NCBI GenBank assembly: GCA_030653935.1
Contig: JAURYL010000038.1
Location: forward strand, 91,716 to 155,715
DNA: 64,000 nucleotides
Direction of reading: 5' to 3'
Source of the DNA: Pseudomonadota bacterium
GTDB lineage: Bacteria > Pseudomonadota > Gammaproteobacteria > Burkholderiales > Thiobacillaceae
Part shown: in pieces, positions 28,472 to 36,972 of the stretch
Layout of the letters: each line of letters opens with the position of its first letter
Position numbering within the stretch: the stretch's first letter is position 1
Position numbers and translations under genes: made by a program
Notes under the pieces: model-generated
Told to the model about the DNA's origin: nothing
Database searches by the model: none
Seen by the model: the letters and a program-made list of their open reading frames with translations, nothing else

Positions 28472-28786
28472 TCAGCTGATCTTGGCTTCAGCGGTATTGC
28501 TGTCGCCTTTGTTGTCGACCCACTTGATTTCAACCGTGTCGCCGGCCTTGGCGCCCTTGACCTTGAAAGCCAGGTAAGGGTTCTTGGAAATGCCGCCGCC
28601 CCATTCCGCGTCGAGCACTTGCTTGCCGTTGACGCTAGCGGTGACGTTGGTGATGTGGTGCGCGGGGACGACACCGCCGGTCTTCGCATCCTTGCGCAGG
28701 CCAGTTTCCATCGGGTGGTTCATCAGGCACTTCACATCGGTGGTGTCGCCAGACATGGAAGCACGAATCTTCATCGGTTCAGCCAT
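28472..28786 (-). CDS. soxZ: Thiosulfate carrier subunit SoxZ
   Basis: SoxZ pairs with SoxY as the carrier to which sulfur substrates are bound in the periplasmic Sox pathway. 104 residues: MKIRASMSGDTTDVKCLMNH and PMETGLRKDAKTG, then PAHHITNVTASVNGKQVLDA and EWGGGISKNPYLAF. No signal peptide, as expected: SoxZ is exported bound to SoxY. AGGAG precedes the ATG by 7 bases. Follows soxY. Confidence 0.97.
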   Translation of the reverse strand: MAEPMKIRASMSGDTTDVKCLMNHPMETGLRKDAKTGGVVPAHHITNVTASVNGKQVLDAEWGGGISKNPYLAFKVKGAKAGDTVEIKWVDNKGDSNTAEAKIS

Positions 28787-28833
28787 TTACTATCTCCTGT
28801 AGATTTCGGTAAATCGAGTTCTGAGTCAGCCGA

Positions 28834-29307
28834 TCAGCCGCCGCAGCCACCGATGGTGACCTTGACTTCCTTGTGGGCCTTGTAGGCCTTGCCGCCGGCC
28901 TTGACCAGAGCGATCACGTTGGAAGTGGAACCCATCTTGATGCGGGTGGAGACGTAGCCCTGGCCACCATTGCTGAAGTTGAACACGGCAATCAACGGCA
29001 GGGCGTTCTTCTCGCCGACGATGGCGATGGAATCGGTGCCCGCGATACTGGAGGTGATCTCGACCGGCACAACAGCACCGTTTTCAGCGATGTCGGGAGC
29101 CTTGACGCTGATGTCACCAGAAGCCGCGGCGGAACTGCCACCGATGGAACCCATCGCGCCGCCCAGATCCTTGGACTCGAAGCCAGCCTTGTTCCAACCA
29201 GCGAAAGCGAAAGTCGGCTTCATCAGACCCGCGGCGACAGCCACGCTAACAGCACCGGCGGCGCCAGCACCTTTCAATACGTTCCTGCGCAGAATGTTCA
29301 TATGCAT
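28834..29307 (-). CDS. soxY: Thiosulfate carrier protein SoxY
   Basis: Carries the sulfur substrate on a C-terminal Cys. The chain ends in GGCGG, the swinging arm with the active Cys. A twin-arginine signal is present (ILRRNVLKGAGAAGAVSVAV), so the SoxYZ dimer is exported folded. ATG 29307 has AGGAG 4 bases before it; ATG 29301 (MNILRRN) is the alternative with spacing 10. soxXA, soxB and soxCD are not in this window, so this pair is an isolated carrier. Confidence 0.97.
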   Translation of the reverse strand: MHMNILRRNVLKGAGAAGAVSVAVAAGLMKPTFAFAGWNKAGFESKDLGGAMGSIGGSSAAASGDISVKAPDIAENGAVVPVEITSSIAGTDSIAIVGEKNALPLIAVFNFSNGGQGYVSTRIKMGSTSNVIALVKAGGKAYKAHKEVKVTIGGCGG

Positions 29308-29660
29308 TTGTCTCCTAAAAGATTCACTGCAAGGTTGCATTTGACACCGTCTTGCTCGTGGTCCGCCCGGATGGCGGACCCACTGTTTGGCGGTGCGCAT
29401 ATGCTAACGCCACTAACACCGCAAAAGACACACACAATCGTCTGATACTTTCGAGCTACCCGACGACTGTCATAGCATGCAGCGGCGCGCATCATGACAC
29501 TCCCATCGACCCCATGTCCACGGGAGGATGGAAGGAAAAAACAGGACATTGGGCTCCTTTTTCGCGGGATGGTTCCGTTGAAAACGAACTTGTACCCCCA
29601 AGCAAGTTCTCGGGAAGCCGTGAATTATCCAGAACGGCGACCGGCATTTCTTCACAGCCG
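29308..29660. other. Non-coding stretch upstream of soxY
   Basis: No gene is supported here. It holds a perfect 8-bp hairpin GGTCCGCC-CGGAT-GGCGGACC (29360-29380) about 50 bases upstream of the soxY start; the promoter for soxYZ should lie here, but no clear -35/-10 pair was recognised. The right end runs into a tandem repeat at the end of the vWA gene. Confidence 0.5.
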
Positions 29661-29696
29661 CTCAGTTGAGTTCTCAGTTGAGTTCTCAGTTGAGTT
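29661..29696. repeat. Three tandem 12-bp units across the end of the vWA gene
   Basis: CTCAGTTGAGTT occurs three times in perfect tandem. On the minus strand each unit contains the terminal codons and stop CTC AAC TGA; the gene ends in the first unit read and two duplicate stops follow. Confidence 0.95.
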
Positions 29697-30936
29697 GTAT
29701 CCGCGTCCCGAACGGCACCCCCGACTTGCCCTTGACCAGCCAGACCACCGGGAAATGCGGCTCGCATTCGGGGAAATGGCCTTGCGCGTCGGTGAAGTAG
29801 ACCAGCAGATCGGGGTTGATATTTTCCCGCTCCACCCAGTCGAACAGTGGCCGGAAGTCGGTGCCGCCACCACCGGAGATCGCTTCCGGCAACTTCATCG
29901 CCTCCCATTGTGCGAAGCGCCAGGGGCCGTTGGCGTCGAGTTTGTCGTCGCAGGCATGCAGGGTGACATTGGCGCGGACCTGCCCCTTGAGGGCGTCGAT
30001 CTCGGCCAGGAACTCGCGCAATTCCTCGGCCTGCACCGAGCCGCTGGTATCCAGCGCCACCACCACGTCGACGCTCTGGCTATGCAGGCGCGGCATCAGC
30101 GCGATGGACTCGCGCCGGGAGGTGCGCTGGAAGCTGTAGTCATCGCGCGCGGCGTTCATCATGTAGCGCGCCAGCATGGCGCGCCAGGGCAGTTGCGGCG
30201 CCAGCAACTCGTCGACCAGACGCATCAGTGACGGTGACAGCTTGCCGGCCTGGCGTGCCATCTGGGCTGCGGCCGCGAGCCGCGCTTTCCATTGCTCGTC
30301 GAGCTTGCCGGGGTCGGAGGGTGGGGGCGGCGCGCGCTGGCTCTCGCCGGATTGCGGCGACGCCTCGCCTTCCTCTTGCCGTTCGGAGTCACCGGCGCCG
30401 CCGCTCTCTTTCGGGGACGACTGGCCCTGGCCCTCGCCGCTGTCCTGTTCCTGAGGTTCGCCATCGCCGCCTTCGCTCGAATCGTTGTCGAACAAATGTG
30501 TGTCCTGGGTCTCTTCCGGCGGGTCTTCGTGCAATACCGGATAGATTTCTTCCGCCGTCAGGCCGCGATAGGCCGCGCTCATCAGGGCGTTTTCCGGGCC
30601 GCGCATGCGTTCGTCGTCGAGGATCATGTTCACCGCGTAATCGCAGGCCACGTCCCAGCGGTGTTTCTGCCGGTGGTTGCGCCGCGCGAAATGCGACAGC
30701 GCGCAGTGCATGGCCTCATGCGCCAGGACGAACTGGGTCTGCTCCAGGCTCAGACGGTCGATGTAGGCGGGGTTGTAATAGAAGCTTTTCGCGTCGGTGG
30801 CTGTGGTCTTGCACCACTTCGGGTCAGCCGCCTTCAAGGGCAGGTGCATGACCAGAGAACCGAGAAACGGCTTGTCCAGGATCAGCCGCGTGCGCGCGGC
30901 GGCGAGCTTGGTTTCGAGGGTGGTCGACTCGGACAT
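29686..30936 (-). CDS. vWA-like metallopeptidase-domain protein (DUF2201)
   Basis: 416 residues. The N-terminal domain carries an HEAMH zinc-type motif at 73-77 (FVLAHEAMHCALSHFARR). A long acidic and Gln/Pro-rich linker (about 140-215) leads to a C-terminal vWA domain with MIDAS-like DTSGSV near 290 and GGGGTDFRPLF. Proteins of this family are encoded with MoxR ATPases, as here (next gene upstream, 13 bases away), and probably form a chaperone pair. The substrate is unknown. Confidence 0.9.
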   Translation of the reverse strand: MSESTTLETKLAAARTRLILDKPFLGSLVMHLPLKAADPKWCKTTATDAKSFYYNPAYIDRLSLEQTQFVLAHEAMHCALSHFARRNHRQKHRWDVACDYAVNMILDDERMRGPENALMSAAYRGLTAEEIYPVLHEDPPEETQDTHLFDNDSSEGGDGEPQEQDSGEGQGQSSPKESGGAGDSERQEEGEASPQSGESQRAPPPPSDPGKLDEQWKARLAAAAQMARQAGKLSPSLMRLVDELLAPQLPWRAMLARYMMNAARDDYSFQRTSRRESIALMPRLHSQSVDVVVALDTSGSVQAEELREFLAEIDALKGQVRANVTLHACDDKLDANGPWRFAQWEAMKLPEAISGGGGTDFRPLFDWVERENINPDLLVYFTDAQGHFPECEPHFPVVWLVKGKSGVPFGTRIQLN

Positions 30937-30949
30937 ACCGCCTCACGCC

Positions 30950-31999
30950 TCAAGCTTTCGGCTTGAAGTCATACAGCATCAACTCGGCCACGCTGTTGGC
31001 CCATTCCACGAACTCGGGCACGGCGAACAGCGGTTTGCCGACGGCGCGGTGCAGGTCGGTGACCAGCATCACGCCCATCTCGCGCTGTGGGTAGCCACGC
31101 GCGTACTTGAGGATGTTGCCGAGCTTGTGGCTGTCATTGGCGGATTCCCTGGCCCGCCGCACCAGCGCCGCCGCGACGCCATATTGCAGGTCGATACCTT
31201 TGGGCACCTCCGCCACCGTGCCGGCGAGGATGCCGTTGATATCCGGCAGATTTTCCATATTGTCGATGAAGGCCTTGAGCTCGACGCCGACGCCCTGCCC
31301 GACGCAAGCCTGCAAGGCGTCACCGAGCAGATCAGGACGGTCGGAGAACTTGTAGAGGGCGCGATGGGCGTATTCCCAGGAACGCGGGCTGGGAAAGGCC
31401 ACCGGGTTGTGCGCCGGATCGAAACTGAACAGCAGGTCGGGGCGGAAGCGCAGAAAACCGAGAATGCGTTCATCGATGCCCTTGTCCAGCGCCCAGGCGA
31501 TCCAGTCGTCGAGGTTGGCGTCGACATCGTAATGGGTGAAGCGGTTGGCCAACGGCGCCGGCATGGCGTAGGTGACGCCGCGGTCGCCCTGGCGGTTGCC
31601 GGCGGCGAAGATGGCCCAGCCTTCGGGAATCACGTACTCGCCCAGCTTGCGATCGAGGATGAGCTGATAGGCGGCGGCGGAGACGGTCGGCGGCGCGGCG
31701 TTGATTTCATCGAGGAAAAGGATGCCGGCCGGGCCGTGGCGGCTGGCGTCCGGCAACATGGAGGGCACCGACCACTCGACGTTGTCATCCTTGCGGAAGG
31801 GAATGCCGCGCAGGTCGGTGGGCTCCATTTGCGACAGGCGGATGTCGATCAGCGGCACGCCATGCTTGGCGGCGATGCCGGCGATGATCTGCGATTTGCC
31901 GACGCCGGGGGGCCCCCAGAGCATCACGGGGGTGTGTTGACCGGCGACGCAACTGGCGAATTCGCGGTCGAGAATGATTTCGATGTGTGAAGGACGCAT
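30950..31999 (-). CDS. MoxR-type AAA+ ATPase paired with the vWA protein
   Basis: 349 residues. Walker A GPPGVGKSQ at 29-37, Walker B LFLDEINAAPP near 94-104, sensor 1 FAAGNRQGD, arginine finger region LANRFTHYDV. The companion vWA/DUF2201 gene follows directly. Such ATPases are thought to load or remodel protein complexes through the vWA partner. A conserved gene of unknown function lies 12 bases upstream. Confidence 0.92.
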   Translation of the reverse strand: MRPSHIEIILDREFASCVAGQHTPVMLWGPPGVGKSQIIAGIAAKHGVPLIDIRLSQMEPTDLRGIPFRKDDNVEWSVPSMLPDASRHGPAGILFLDEINAAPPTVSAAAYQLILDRKLGEYVIPEGWAIFAAGNRQGDRGVTYAMPAPLANRFTHYDVDANLDDWIAWALDKGIDERILGFLRFRPDLLFSFDPAHNPVAFPSPRSWEYAHRALYKFSDRPDLLGDALQACVGQGVGVELKAFIDNMENLPDINGILAGTVAEVPKGIDLQYGVAAALVRRARESANDSHKLGNILKYARGYPQREMGVMLVTDLHRAVGKPLFAVPEFVEWANSVAELMLYDFKPKA

Positions 32000-32011
32000 G
32001 ATCGGGTTAAC

Positions 32012-32911
32012 TCAGTTCCAGTCTTGTTCGGGGTTGCCATCGCCTGTGGTCGCCTGTCCCACCGCCTGTTCCAGTCTCGCCGCCACTAGCGCGGTTTGAA
32101 TCCGCGGCGCATCGAGCATGACCGGCAACAGGCGGTGGATGCGGGCCAACGCTTGGGGCTTGTCGCAAGCCAAAATTTCCAGGCGGGCGCGAGTAGCGGT
32201 GGAAAGACGCGGCCAGCACAGCAGCATGGGCGCGAGCCACGCATGATAATCGGCAATAACCGACTTTTCCAGTCGAGTATTCCAGAATTCCCGCACCAGC
32301 AGTTCCGGAAACGCCTCGCGCGGCAGGTGGCGCCCCACCCATTCCGGTGGAATTCGCAAGCCTGTGCCACCGCTGCCCCCGCCTTCCAGGTCGCGCTGAA
32401 ACCACTGGGCGGCGGCATTCGGCCGCGCCGCCTGGTTGACCTGACGCGCAAGTACATCGCGGTGTGGTGGTGGCGTATGGGGGGCCGACAAATCGTGCTC
32501 GGACAGGCTGGGAGAATGAAAGCCGGTGAACGACGGCACGAAGGGATGCCATTCGCCCTCCGGCCGCTCGCCGTGTTTCACGCTTGGTCGATCACACGCC
32601 AGCAAAGCCAGGGGCAGGCCGGATGCCTTGTCGAGCAGCCACAACTCCTGAGTATCGACGATGGGAAACGGCAAGCCCGGGTGGGTTTCCAGCGCCGGCA
32701 GGATATCGTCCAGGTTCGCCGCGTGGCCGGCCCTCAGGCCCTCTCCCGCCACCCAGATGCCGGTCGGCCGCACCCAGCCATAACCGTCATCGGCGCGCAG
32801 GTGCCAGGTCAGGCCATCGAGACTGGTTGCCGTGACATCGCCCGCCTCGACGATCTGGACGACACCACGGTAGGGATTGACGCGGCGCTGCGCGTAGTAA
32901 CGGGGATACAT
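32012..32911 (-). CDS. Conserved protein of unknown function, upstream of the MoxR-vWA pair
   Basis: 299 residues; no signal peptide or membrane segment. The N-terminus (YPRYYAQRRVNPYRGVVQIV) and the central LDKASGLPLALLA block look like a folded domain; the middle is Pro/His-rich and the C-terminal third is helical (LARIHRLLPVMLDAPRIQTA). I do not recognise a family. It is the first gene of a probable three-gene operon with the MoxR ATPase and the vWA protein. Confidence 0.75.
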   Translation of the reverse strand: MYPRYYAQRRVNPYRGVVQIVEAGDVTATSLDGLTWHLRADDGYGWVRPTGIWVAGEGLRAGHAANLDDILPALETHPGLPFPIVDTQELWLLDKASGLPLALLACDRPSVKHGERPEGEWHPFVPSFTGFHSPSLSEHDLSAPHTPPPHRDVLARQVNQAARPNAAAQWFQRDLEGGGSGGTGLRIPPEWVGRHLPREAFPELLVREFWNTRLEKSVIADYHAWLAPMLLCWPRLSTATRARLEILACDKPQALARIHRLLPVMLDAPRIQTALVAARLEQAVGQATTGDGNPEQDWN

Positions 32912-32947
32912 GGCGGCGAATTGTAATGGCCGGGCGCCGCGCCCGCC

Positions 32948-33754
32948 TCAATCCCCGCGCAGCAAGCGCCCCAACAGGGCCCGCACCGTATTCGGTTCGA
33001 ACGGCTTGTCGCACATGCCGACCACGCCCAGTTCGCGCACTGCCGCCAGCCGTCCCTGGTCATCCTCGCTGGTGACCATGAGCACGGGCACGTCCTTCTG
33101 CCAGCTTTGCGTGCGGATGAACTCGATCAACGCCTGGCCATCCATTTCCGGCATGTTGTAATCGGTCACCACCAGATCGACGGCATTGTCGGCGAGGAGC
33201 GCCACCGCCTGGCGGCCATTCTCGGCCTCGAAAAACCGCTTCACGCCGAGATTGGCGAGCACCTGACGCATGAATTTGCGCGCCATCGGGCTATCGTCCA
33301 CCACCATTACTCGCAGCGCGTCGAGGTCAAACCCGGCTTCGTCGAGGCTGTCGTCGACGTTGAGGAAATCCAGCACGGCGCGCAAGGCGGCTTCCAACTG
33401 CGCTTGGCTGAACGGCTTCGGCAGAATTCCGGAAGCACCCGACTGGCGCACCGGGTCGAGCAACTGATGGCGACTTTCGCTGGATACCAGGATGAAGGGA
33501 AGGTCGGCCAGCGCGGGATCGGCGCGCAGGGCACCGATGAGTTCGGCGCCGGTCATGTCCGGCAGATGAAAGGCGCTGACCACCAGCGAGATGCCGCCCC
33601 GCCGCAGCCGCGTGAGGGCGCCGCCGCCGCTGTGGACCGCTTCGACCCGAGCAATACCCGCTTTCGCCAGTTCCGCGACGAGGAGCTTGCTCTGCATGGC
33701 GGAGGGTTCGACCACCAGGGCGGCCAGATCGCGTGGGGTGTGGTGATGTGTCAT
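32948..33754 (-). CDS. Dual-receiver response regulator (first receiver degenerate)
   Basis: 268 residues from ATG 33754: two CheY-like receivers, no output domain. The second (about 147-268) is intact: Asp-Asp in VVDDSPMARKF, phospho-acceptor Asp198 in VVTDYNMPEMDG, Thr/Ser in MVTSEDD, Lys in CDKPFEP. The first (about 10-130) has EPS where the acidic pair should be and Ala61 at the acceptor position (VVSAFHLPDMTG), but retains the LPKPF lysine. It is probably a phosphorylation-silent dimerisation or regulatory domain. Divergent from lemA. Confidence 0.9.
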   Translation of the reverse strand: MTHHHTPRDLAALVVEPSAMQSKLLVAELAKAGIARVEAVHSGGGALTRLRRGGISLVVSAFHLPDMTGAELIGALRADPALADLPFILVSSESRHQLLDPVRQSGASGILPKPFSQAQLEAALRAVLDFLNVDDSLDEAGFDLDALRVMVVDDSPMARKFMRQVLANLGVKRFFEAENGRQAVALLADNAVDLVVTDYNMPEMDGQALIEFIRTQSWQKDVPVLMVTSEDDQGRLAAVRELGVVGMCDKPFEPNTVRALLGRLLRGD

Positions 33755-33827
33755 GGGCGCGATATCGGATCGACCGGAATTTTCTTTAACATGGGAACCC
33801 AGCCCCAGACTGGAACAAGGCCCCCTC

Positions 33828-34397
33828 ATGATCTCACTACTTCTGTTCTTCGGTTTTTTTCTGTTCTTGATGTTCTACGGCATCGTCATCTACAACCGAC
33901 TGGTCCAGATCAAGCACAACATCACCCAGGCCTGGTCGAACATCGACGTGCTGCTCAAACAACGGCATGACGAACTGCCCAAACTGGTCGAGGTCTGCCG
34001 GCAATACAAGCAGTTCGAGCAGGAAACCCTGCGCCAGGTGACCGAGGCGCGCGGTCGCGTCCAGGAAGCCGGCGCGCGCCAGGACATCGCCGCGCTCGGT
34101 CTCGCCGAAGGCGCCCTGCGCCAGGGCCTGGGCCAGATCTTCGCGGTGGCCGAGGCCTATCCGGAACTGCGCAGCAACGAACAATTCGCGCGCCTGATGA
34201 CGCGCGTCAGCGGCCTCGAGGACGCCATCGCCGACCGCCGCGAGTTGTACAACGCCAACGTCAACATCAACAACGCCCGCATCGAACAGTTTCCCGACAA
34301 CTTCATCGCCATGCTGTTCATGTTTCAACCCAAGCCGCTGCTGCGCTTTAGCGAGGCCGACAAGAAGGACGTGGACATCAAGGCACTGTTCGGATGA
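33828..34397 (+). CDS. LemA-family protein
   Basis: 189 residues. One N-terminal membrane helix (about 2-20), then YNRLVQIKHNITQAWSNIDV and LLKQRHDELPKLVE, the LemA signature. The FxPKPLLRFSEADKKDVDIKALFG end is longer than usual LemA. LemA proteins are membrane-anchored helical proteins of unclear function. The ATG overlap with the next gene (ATGA) shows coupling with the GIDE protein. Confidence 0.93.
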   Translation: MISLLLFFGFFLFLMFYGIVIYNRLVQIKHNITQAWSNIDVLLKQRHDELPKLVEVCRQYKQFEQETLRQVTEARGRVQEAGARQDIAALGLAEGALRQGLGQIFAVAEAYPELRSNEQFARLMTRVSGLEDAIADRRELYNANVNINNARIEQFPDNFIAMLFMFQPKPLLRFSEADKKDVDIKALFG

Positions 34398-35290
34398 TCC
34401 GGGGGCCGGCGCGCCGCTGGCACGACGCGCCGCCATTCTTCTTGCAAGCGGTGATCTTCGGCTTCGCGCTCGCCTCCGCGAGCCGAACCGCCTGGATCGC
34501 CGCCTTTTGCCTGGGCGCGGCGCTCAACCTCTGGGGCTGGCAGCGCGCCTTCGGCAAACGCCGGCACATCCTCGACACCCCCACCTCGCGCATCGCCGCT
34601 GCCGCCCAGGGCGATGTCGAACTGATCGGCGTGGGCCGGCCGCTGGCCGAGACTCAACTCCTCACGCCCCATAGCCGGCTGCCCTGCCTGTGGTACCGCT
34701 ACACGGTGGAACGCCGCGAAAACGAGCGGTGGCGGCAGGTCGATACCGGTGAAAGCGACCTGCCCTTCCTGCTTGACGACGGTAGCGGCCACTGCGAACT
34801 GGACCCGCACGGCGCCGAAATCCTGACCAGCCATCATGAAACCCGAAGCGAGGGCGACACCCGCATCCACGAAAGCCTGCTACTCGAAGGCGACCGCCTC
34901 TATGCCCTGGGCCACTTCGCCAGTGTCAACGGCGCCCAGGCGAGACTGGATCAACGCCTCGACGTCGCCGATCTCCTCGCCGACTGGAAACGGGATCAAC
35001 CGGAATTGCGGCAACGCTTCGACCTGGACGGCAACGGCGAAATCGAGGCGCATGAATGGGCGCTGGCCCGCCTTGCCGCCGAGCGCGAAATAGCCCGCCA
35101 ACACCAGGCCATTCGCGCGCGACCCATGACGCACACCTTGAGCCAACCCGACGCCGGCCGGCCCTACCTGATTTCCAACCGACCGCCGCGACATCTCGGC
35201 CGGCGCTACGCTTGGCTGGCGGCGCTGCATCTGGCGCTGTTCGCCGGGATGCTGGCGGGCATCGGCTGGGCCGCGCAACAAACATTCTAA
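34394..35290 (+). CDS. GIDE-domain membrane protein with an EF-hand
   Basis: 298 residues. Two N-terminal helices (about 15-50) and one C-terminal helix (about 272-292) flank a GIDE-like domain (GDVELIGVGRPLAE, then PCLWYRYTVERRENERWRQV), a fold first described in mitochondrial E3 ligases. An EF-hand calcium loop is complete: DLDGNGEIEAHEW at about 214-226. No RING finger is present. Proteins of this type often accompany lemA. Role unknown; calcium sensing at the membrane is an inference. Confidence 0.85.
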   Translation: MIRGPARRWHDAPPFFLQAVIFGFALASASRTAWIAAFCLGAALNLWGWQRAFGKRRHILDTPTSRIAAAAQGDVELIGVGRPLAETQLLTPHSRLPCLWYRYTVERRENERWRQVDTGESDLPFLLDDGSGHCELDPHGAEILTSHHETRSEGDTRIHESLLLEGDRLYALGHFASVNGAQARLDQRLDVADLLADWKRDQPELRQRFDLDGNGEIEAHEWALARLAAEREIARQHQAIRARPMTHTLSQPDAGRPYLISNRPPRHLGRRYAWLAALHLALFAGMLAGIGWAAQQTF

Positions 35291-35374
35291 AAAGCCCTGC
35301 AACTTCCCCGACGCGCCCCGGTCACACGCGCTCCCAGATAGAATTCGTCCCCTTCCCACACGGAGTCTCTCCAC

Positions 35375-36256
35375 ATGCAACGACTGTTTCTGAGTTTTTT
35401 CGCGGTATTCCTCAGCTTTGCCCTGCCCATCCAGGACGCTGAAGCCAAGCGGCTGGGCGGCGGAAAATCCTACGGCATGCAGCGCGACGCGCCGATGAAG
35501 CGCGACGCCACACCGAGCCAATCTCCCAACCAGGCCCAGAACGCGGCGCCCAACGCAGCCGGCGCCGCCGCGCAGACCGGCAAGCGCTCCTGGATGGGCC
35601 CCCTCGCCGGCCTCGCCGCTGGTCTCGGCCTCGCCGCGTTGGCCTCCCACCTCGGCTTCGGCGAGGAAATGGCCAACATGATGATGATCGCCCTGCTCGC
35701 CCTCGCCGCCTTCATGCTGTTCCGCTGGTTCATGCGCCGCAATCAGCCGGCACAGGTTCGACCGGTTCAGTACGCCGGCGCCGCGGCAGGCAGCAACGAG
35801 CCGGTGCGTTTCGATGCCAATCAGCCGCTGCCAGGTAGCGTCGGCGGCATGAATGCCGGCGCCACCCCCGTGAGCGCCCCCGCCCTGCCTCCCGGCTTCG
35901 ACGCCGAAGGCTTCGTGCGTCAGGCCAAGGTCAACTTCCTGCGCCTGCAAGCCGCCAACGACGCCGGCAACCTCGACGACATCCGTGAATTCACCGCGCC
36001 CGAGATGTACGCCGAGATCAAGCTGGACATCGACGAGCGCAACGGCGCCACCCAGCGCACCGAAGTCGTGTCCCTCAACGCCGAAGTTCTGGAAGCCACC
36101 GAAGAAGGCAACCGCCAGATCGTCAGCGTCCGCTTCCACGGCATGCTGCGCGAGGAAGGCGAGCAAACCGCCCACTTCGACGAGACCTGGCACCTTACCC
36201 GCCCCACCGACGCCAGCCGCGGCTGGCTGATCGCCGGGATCCAGCAGAACGCCTGA
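35375..36256 (+). CDS. Tim44-domain membrane protein
   Basis: 293 residues. A signal/anchor at the N-terminus (1-23), a GGGKSYGMQRDAP Gly/Gln/Pro linker, two adjacent membrane segments (about 73-88 and 101-122), and a C-terminal Tim44-like domain (about 170-293) with GFDAEGFVRQAKVNFLRLQA and HFDETWHLTRP. The bacterial family is of unknown function. The 3' end, with its terminator, is duplicated 19.5 kb away at the far border of the BREX island, at 55723-55886. Confidence 0.92.
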   Translation: MQRLFLSFFAVFLSFALPIQDAEAKRLGGGKSYGMQRDAPMKRDATPSQSPNQAQNAAPNAAGAAAQTGKRSWMGPLAGLAAGLGLAALASHLGFGEEMANMMMIALLALAAFMLFRWFMRRNQPAQVRPVQYAGAAAGSNEPVRFDANQPLPGSVGGMNAGATPVSAPALPPGFDAEGFVRQAKVNFLRLQAANDAGNLDDIREFTAPEMYAEIKLDIDERNGATQRTEVVSLNAEVLEATEEGNRQIVSVRFHGMLREEGEQTAHFDETWHLTRPTDASRGWLIAGIQQNA

Positions 36257-36280
36257 TCCAGAAGTTCCACGCGGTAAACA

Positions 36281-36312
36281 AAAATGGCGACCTTCGGGTC
36301 GCCATTTTTTTT
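36281..36312. terminator. UUCG-capped terminator after the Tim44 gene
   Basis: AAAATGGCGACC-TTCG-GGTCGCCATTTTTTTT: a 12-bp stem with a UUCG tetraloop and A/T runs on both sides, 25 bases after the stop. Confidence 0.95.
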
Positions 36313-36629
36313 GCGACTCCGAAGCCTTTACCCCCCATTTCCAAAGGGGGGCCAGGGGGCCATGGCGCCAAGTTAAAGCTGGCGCTGGCTTTTCTCCCTT
36401 CTCCTGCGGGCGGGAGAAGGGCCGGGGATGAGGGGTTATGGGTGCGCGCCACGTATGCAATCGCCCTCACCCCAACCCTCTCCCGCCCGCGGGAGAGGGG
36501 GCCGGTCAGCGCCAACTGCCGACCTCCGCGACTTATCTTTGCGCCATGGGGGCCAGGGGGGATTTTGCCGCGCCCACAGCACGCTGGAGTGTGGGCGCCA
36601 GATAACCAGATAACGTCATTTCCATAACC
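36313..36629. repeat. G/C-tract palindromes at the left edge of the island
   Basis: No gene is supported. The stretch holds short nested palindromes: CCCCATTTCCAAAGGGG near 36333-36351, CTTCTCCTGCGGGCGGGAGA near 36398-36419, CTCTCCCGCCCGCGGGAGAG near 36478-36498, and a CACGCTGGAGTGTG unit near 36581 like that at 16941. These are extragenic repeat families with several copies in the window. Confidence 0.7.
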
Positions 36630-36922
36630 TCAGACTTCCTGATCCCTCGCGCATTGGCAATGGCACTGTACCGTAGCCCGGTACAGGCGTGCGGCGCGCT
36701 GACTCCCCCCTTTGGAAAGGGGGGCAGGGGGGATTTAGCGGGCGTTCAGTGGCGGCTCGACCTTGGGTAAATCCCCCCTGCCCCCCTTTGGAAAAGGGGG
36801 GTTCCCGCTTGAGCCTTCTGTGGGCGGCCTGCATCCGGGGGCTACCTGGAAACGCTCGTGCTTCGTGCCATTCATGTTTCCTGAAAGCACGGCCATAACC
36901 CGGCCGGGATCAGGAAGTCTGA
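36630..36922. repeat. MITE-like element with 17-bp terminal inverted repeats
   Basis: TCAGACTTCCTGATCCC (36630-36646) and GGGATCAGGAAGTCTGA (36906-36922) are perfect inverted repeats 293 bases apart. Between them a second, nested palindrome built of CCCCTTTGGAAAGGGGGGCA and its reverse complement brackets about 30 bases. No ORF. It ends 50 bases before brxA and may have moved the promoter region. Confidence 0.85.
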
Positions 36923-36972
36923 ACCTGCGCGCAGGTGTGCCAGGTACAAGCCACTCTACAATCGGCCTGGCC

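Noticed and set aside
36313..36972. tRNA or integrase attachment site at the left island border
   Set aside because: No tRNA-like fold and no integrase gene was found; the border is the Tim44 3' end instead.
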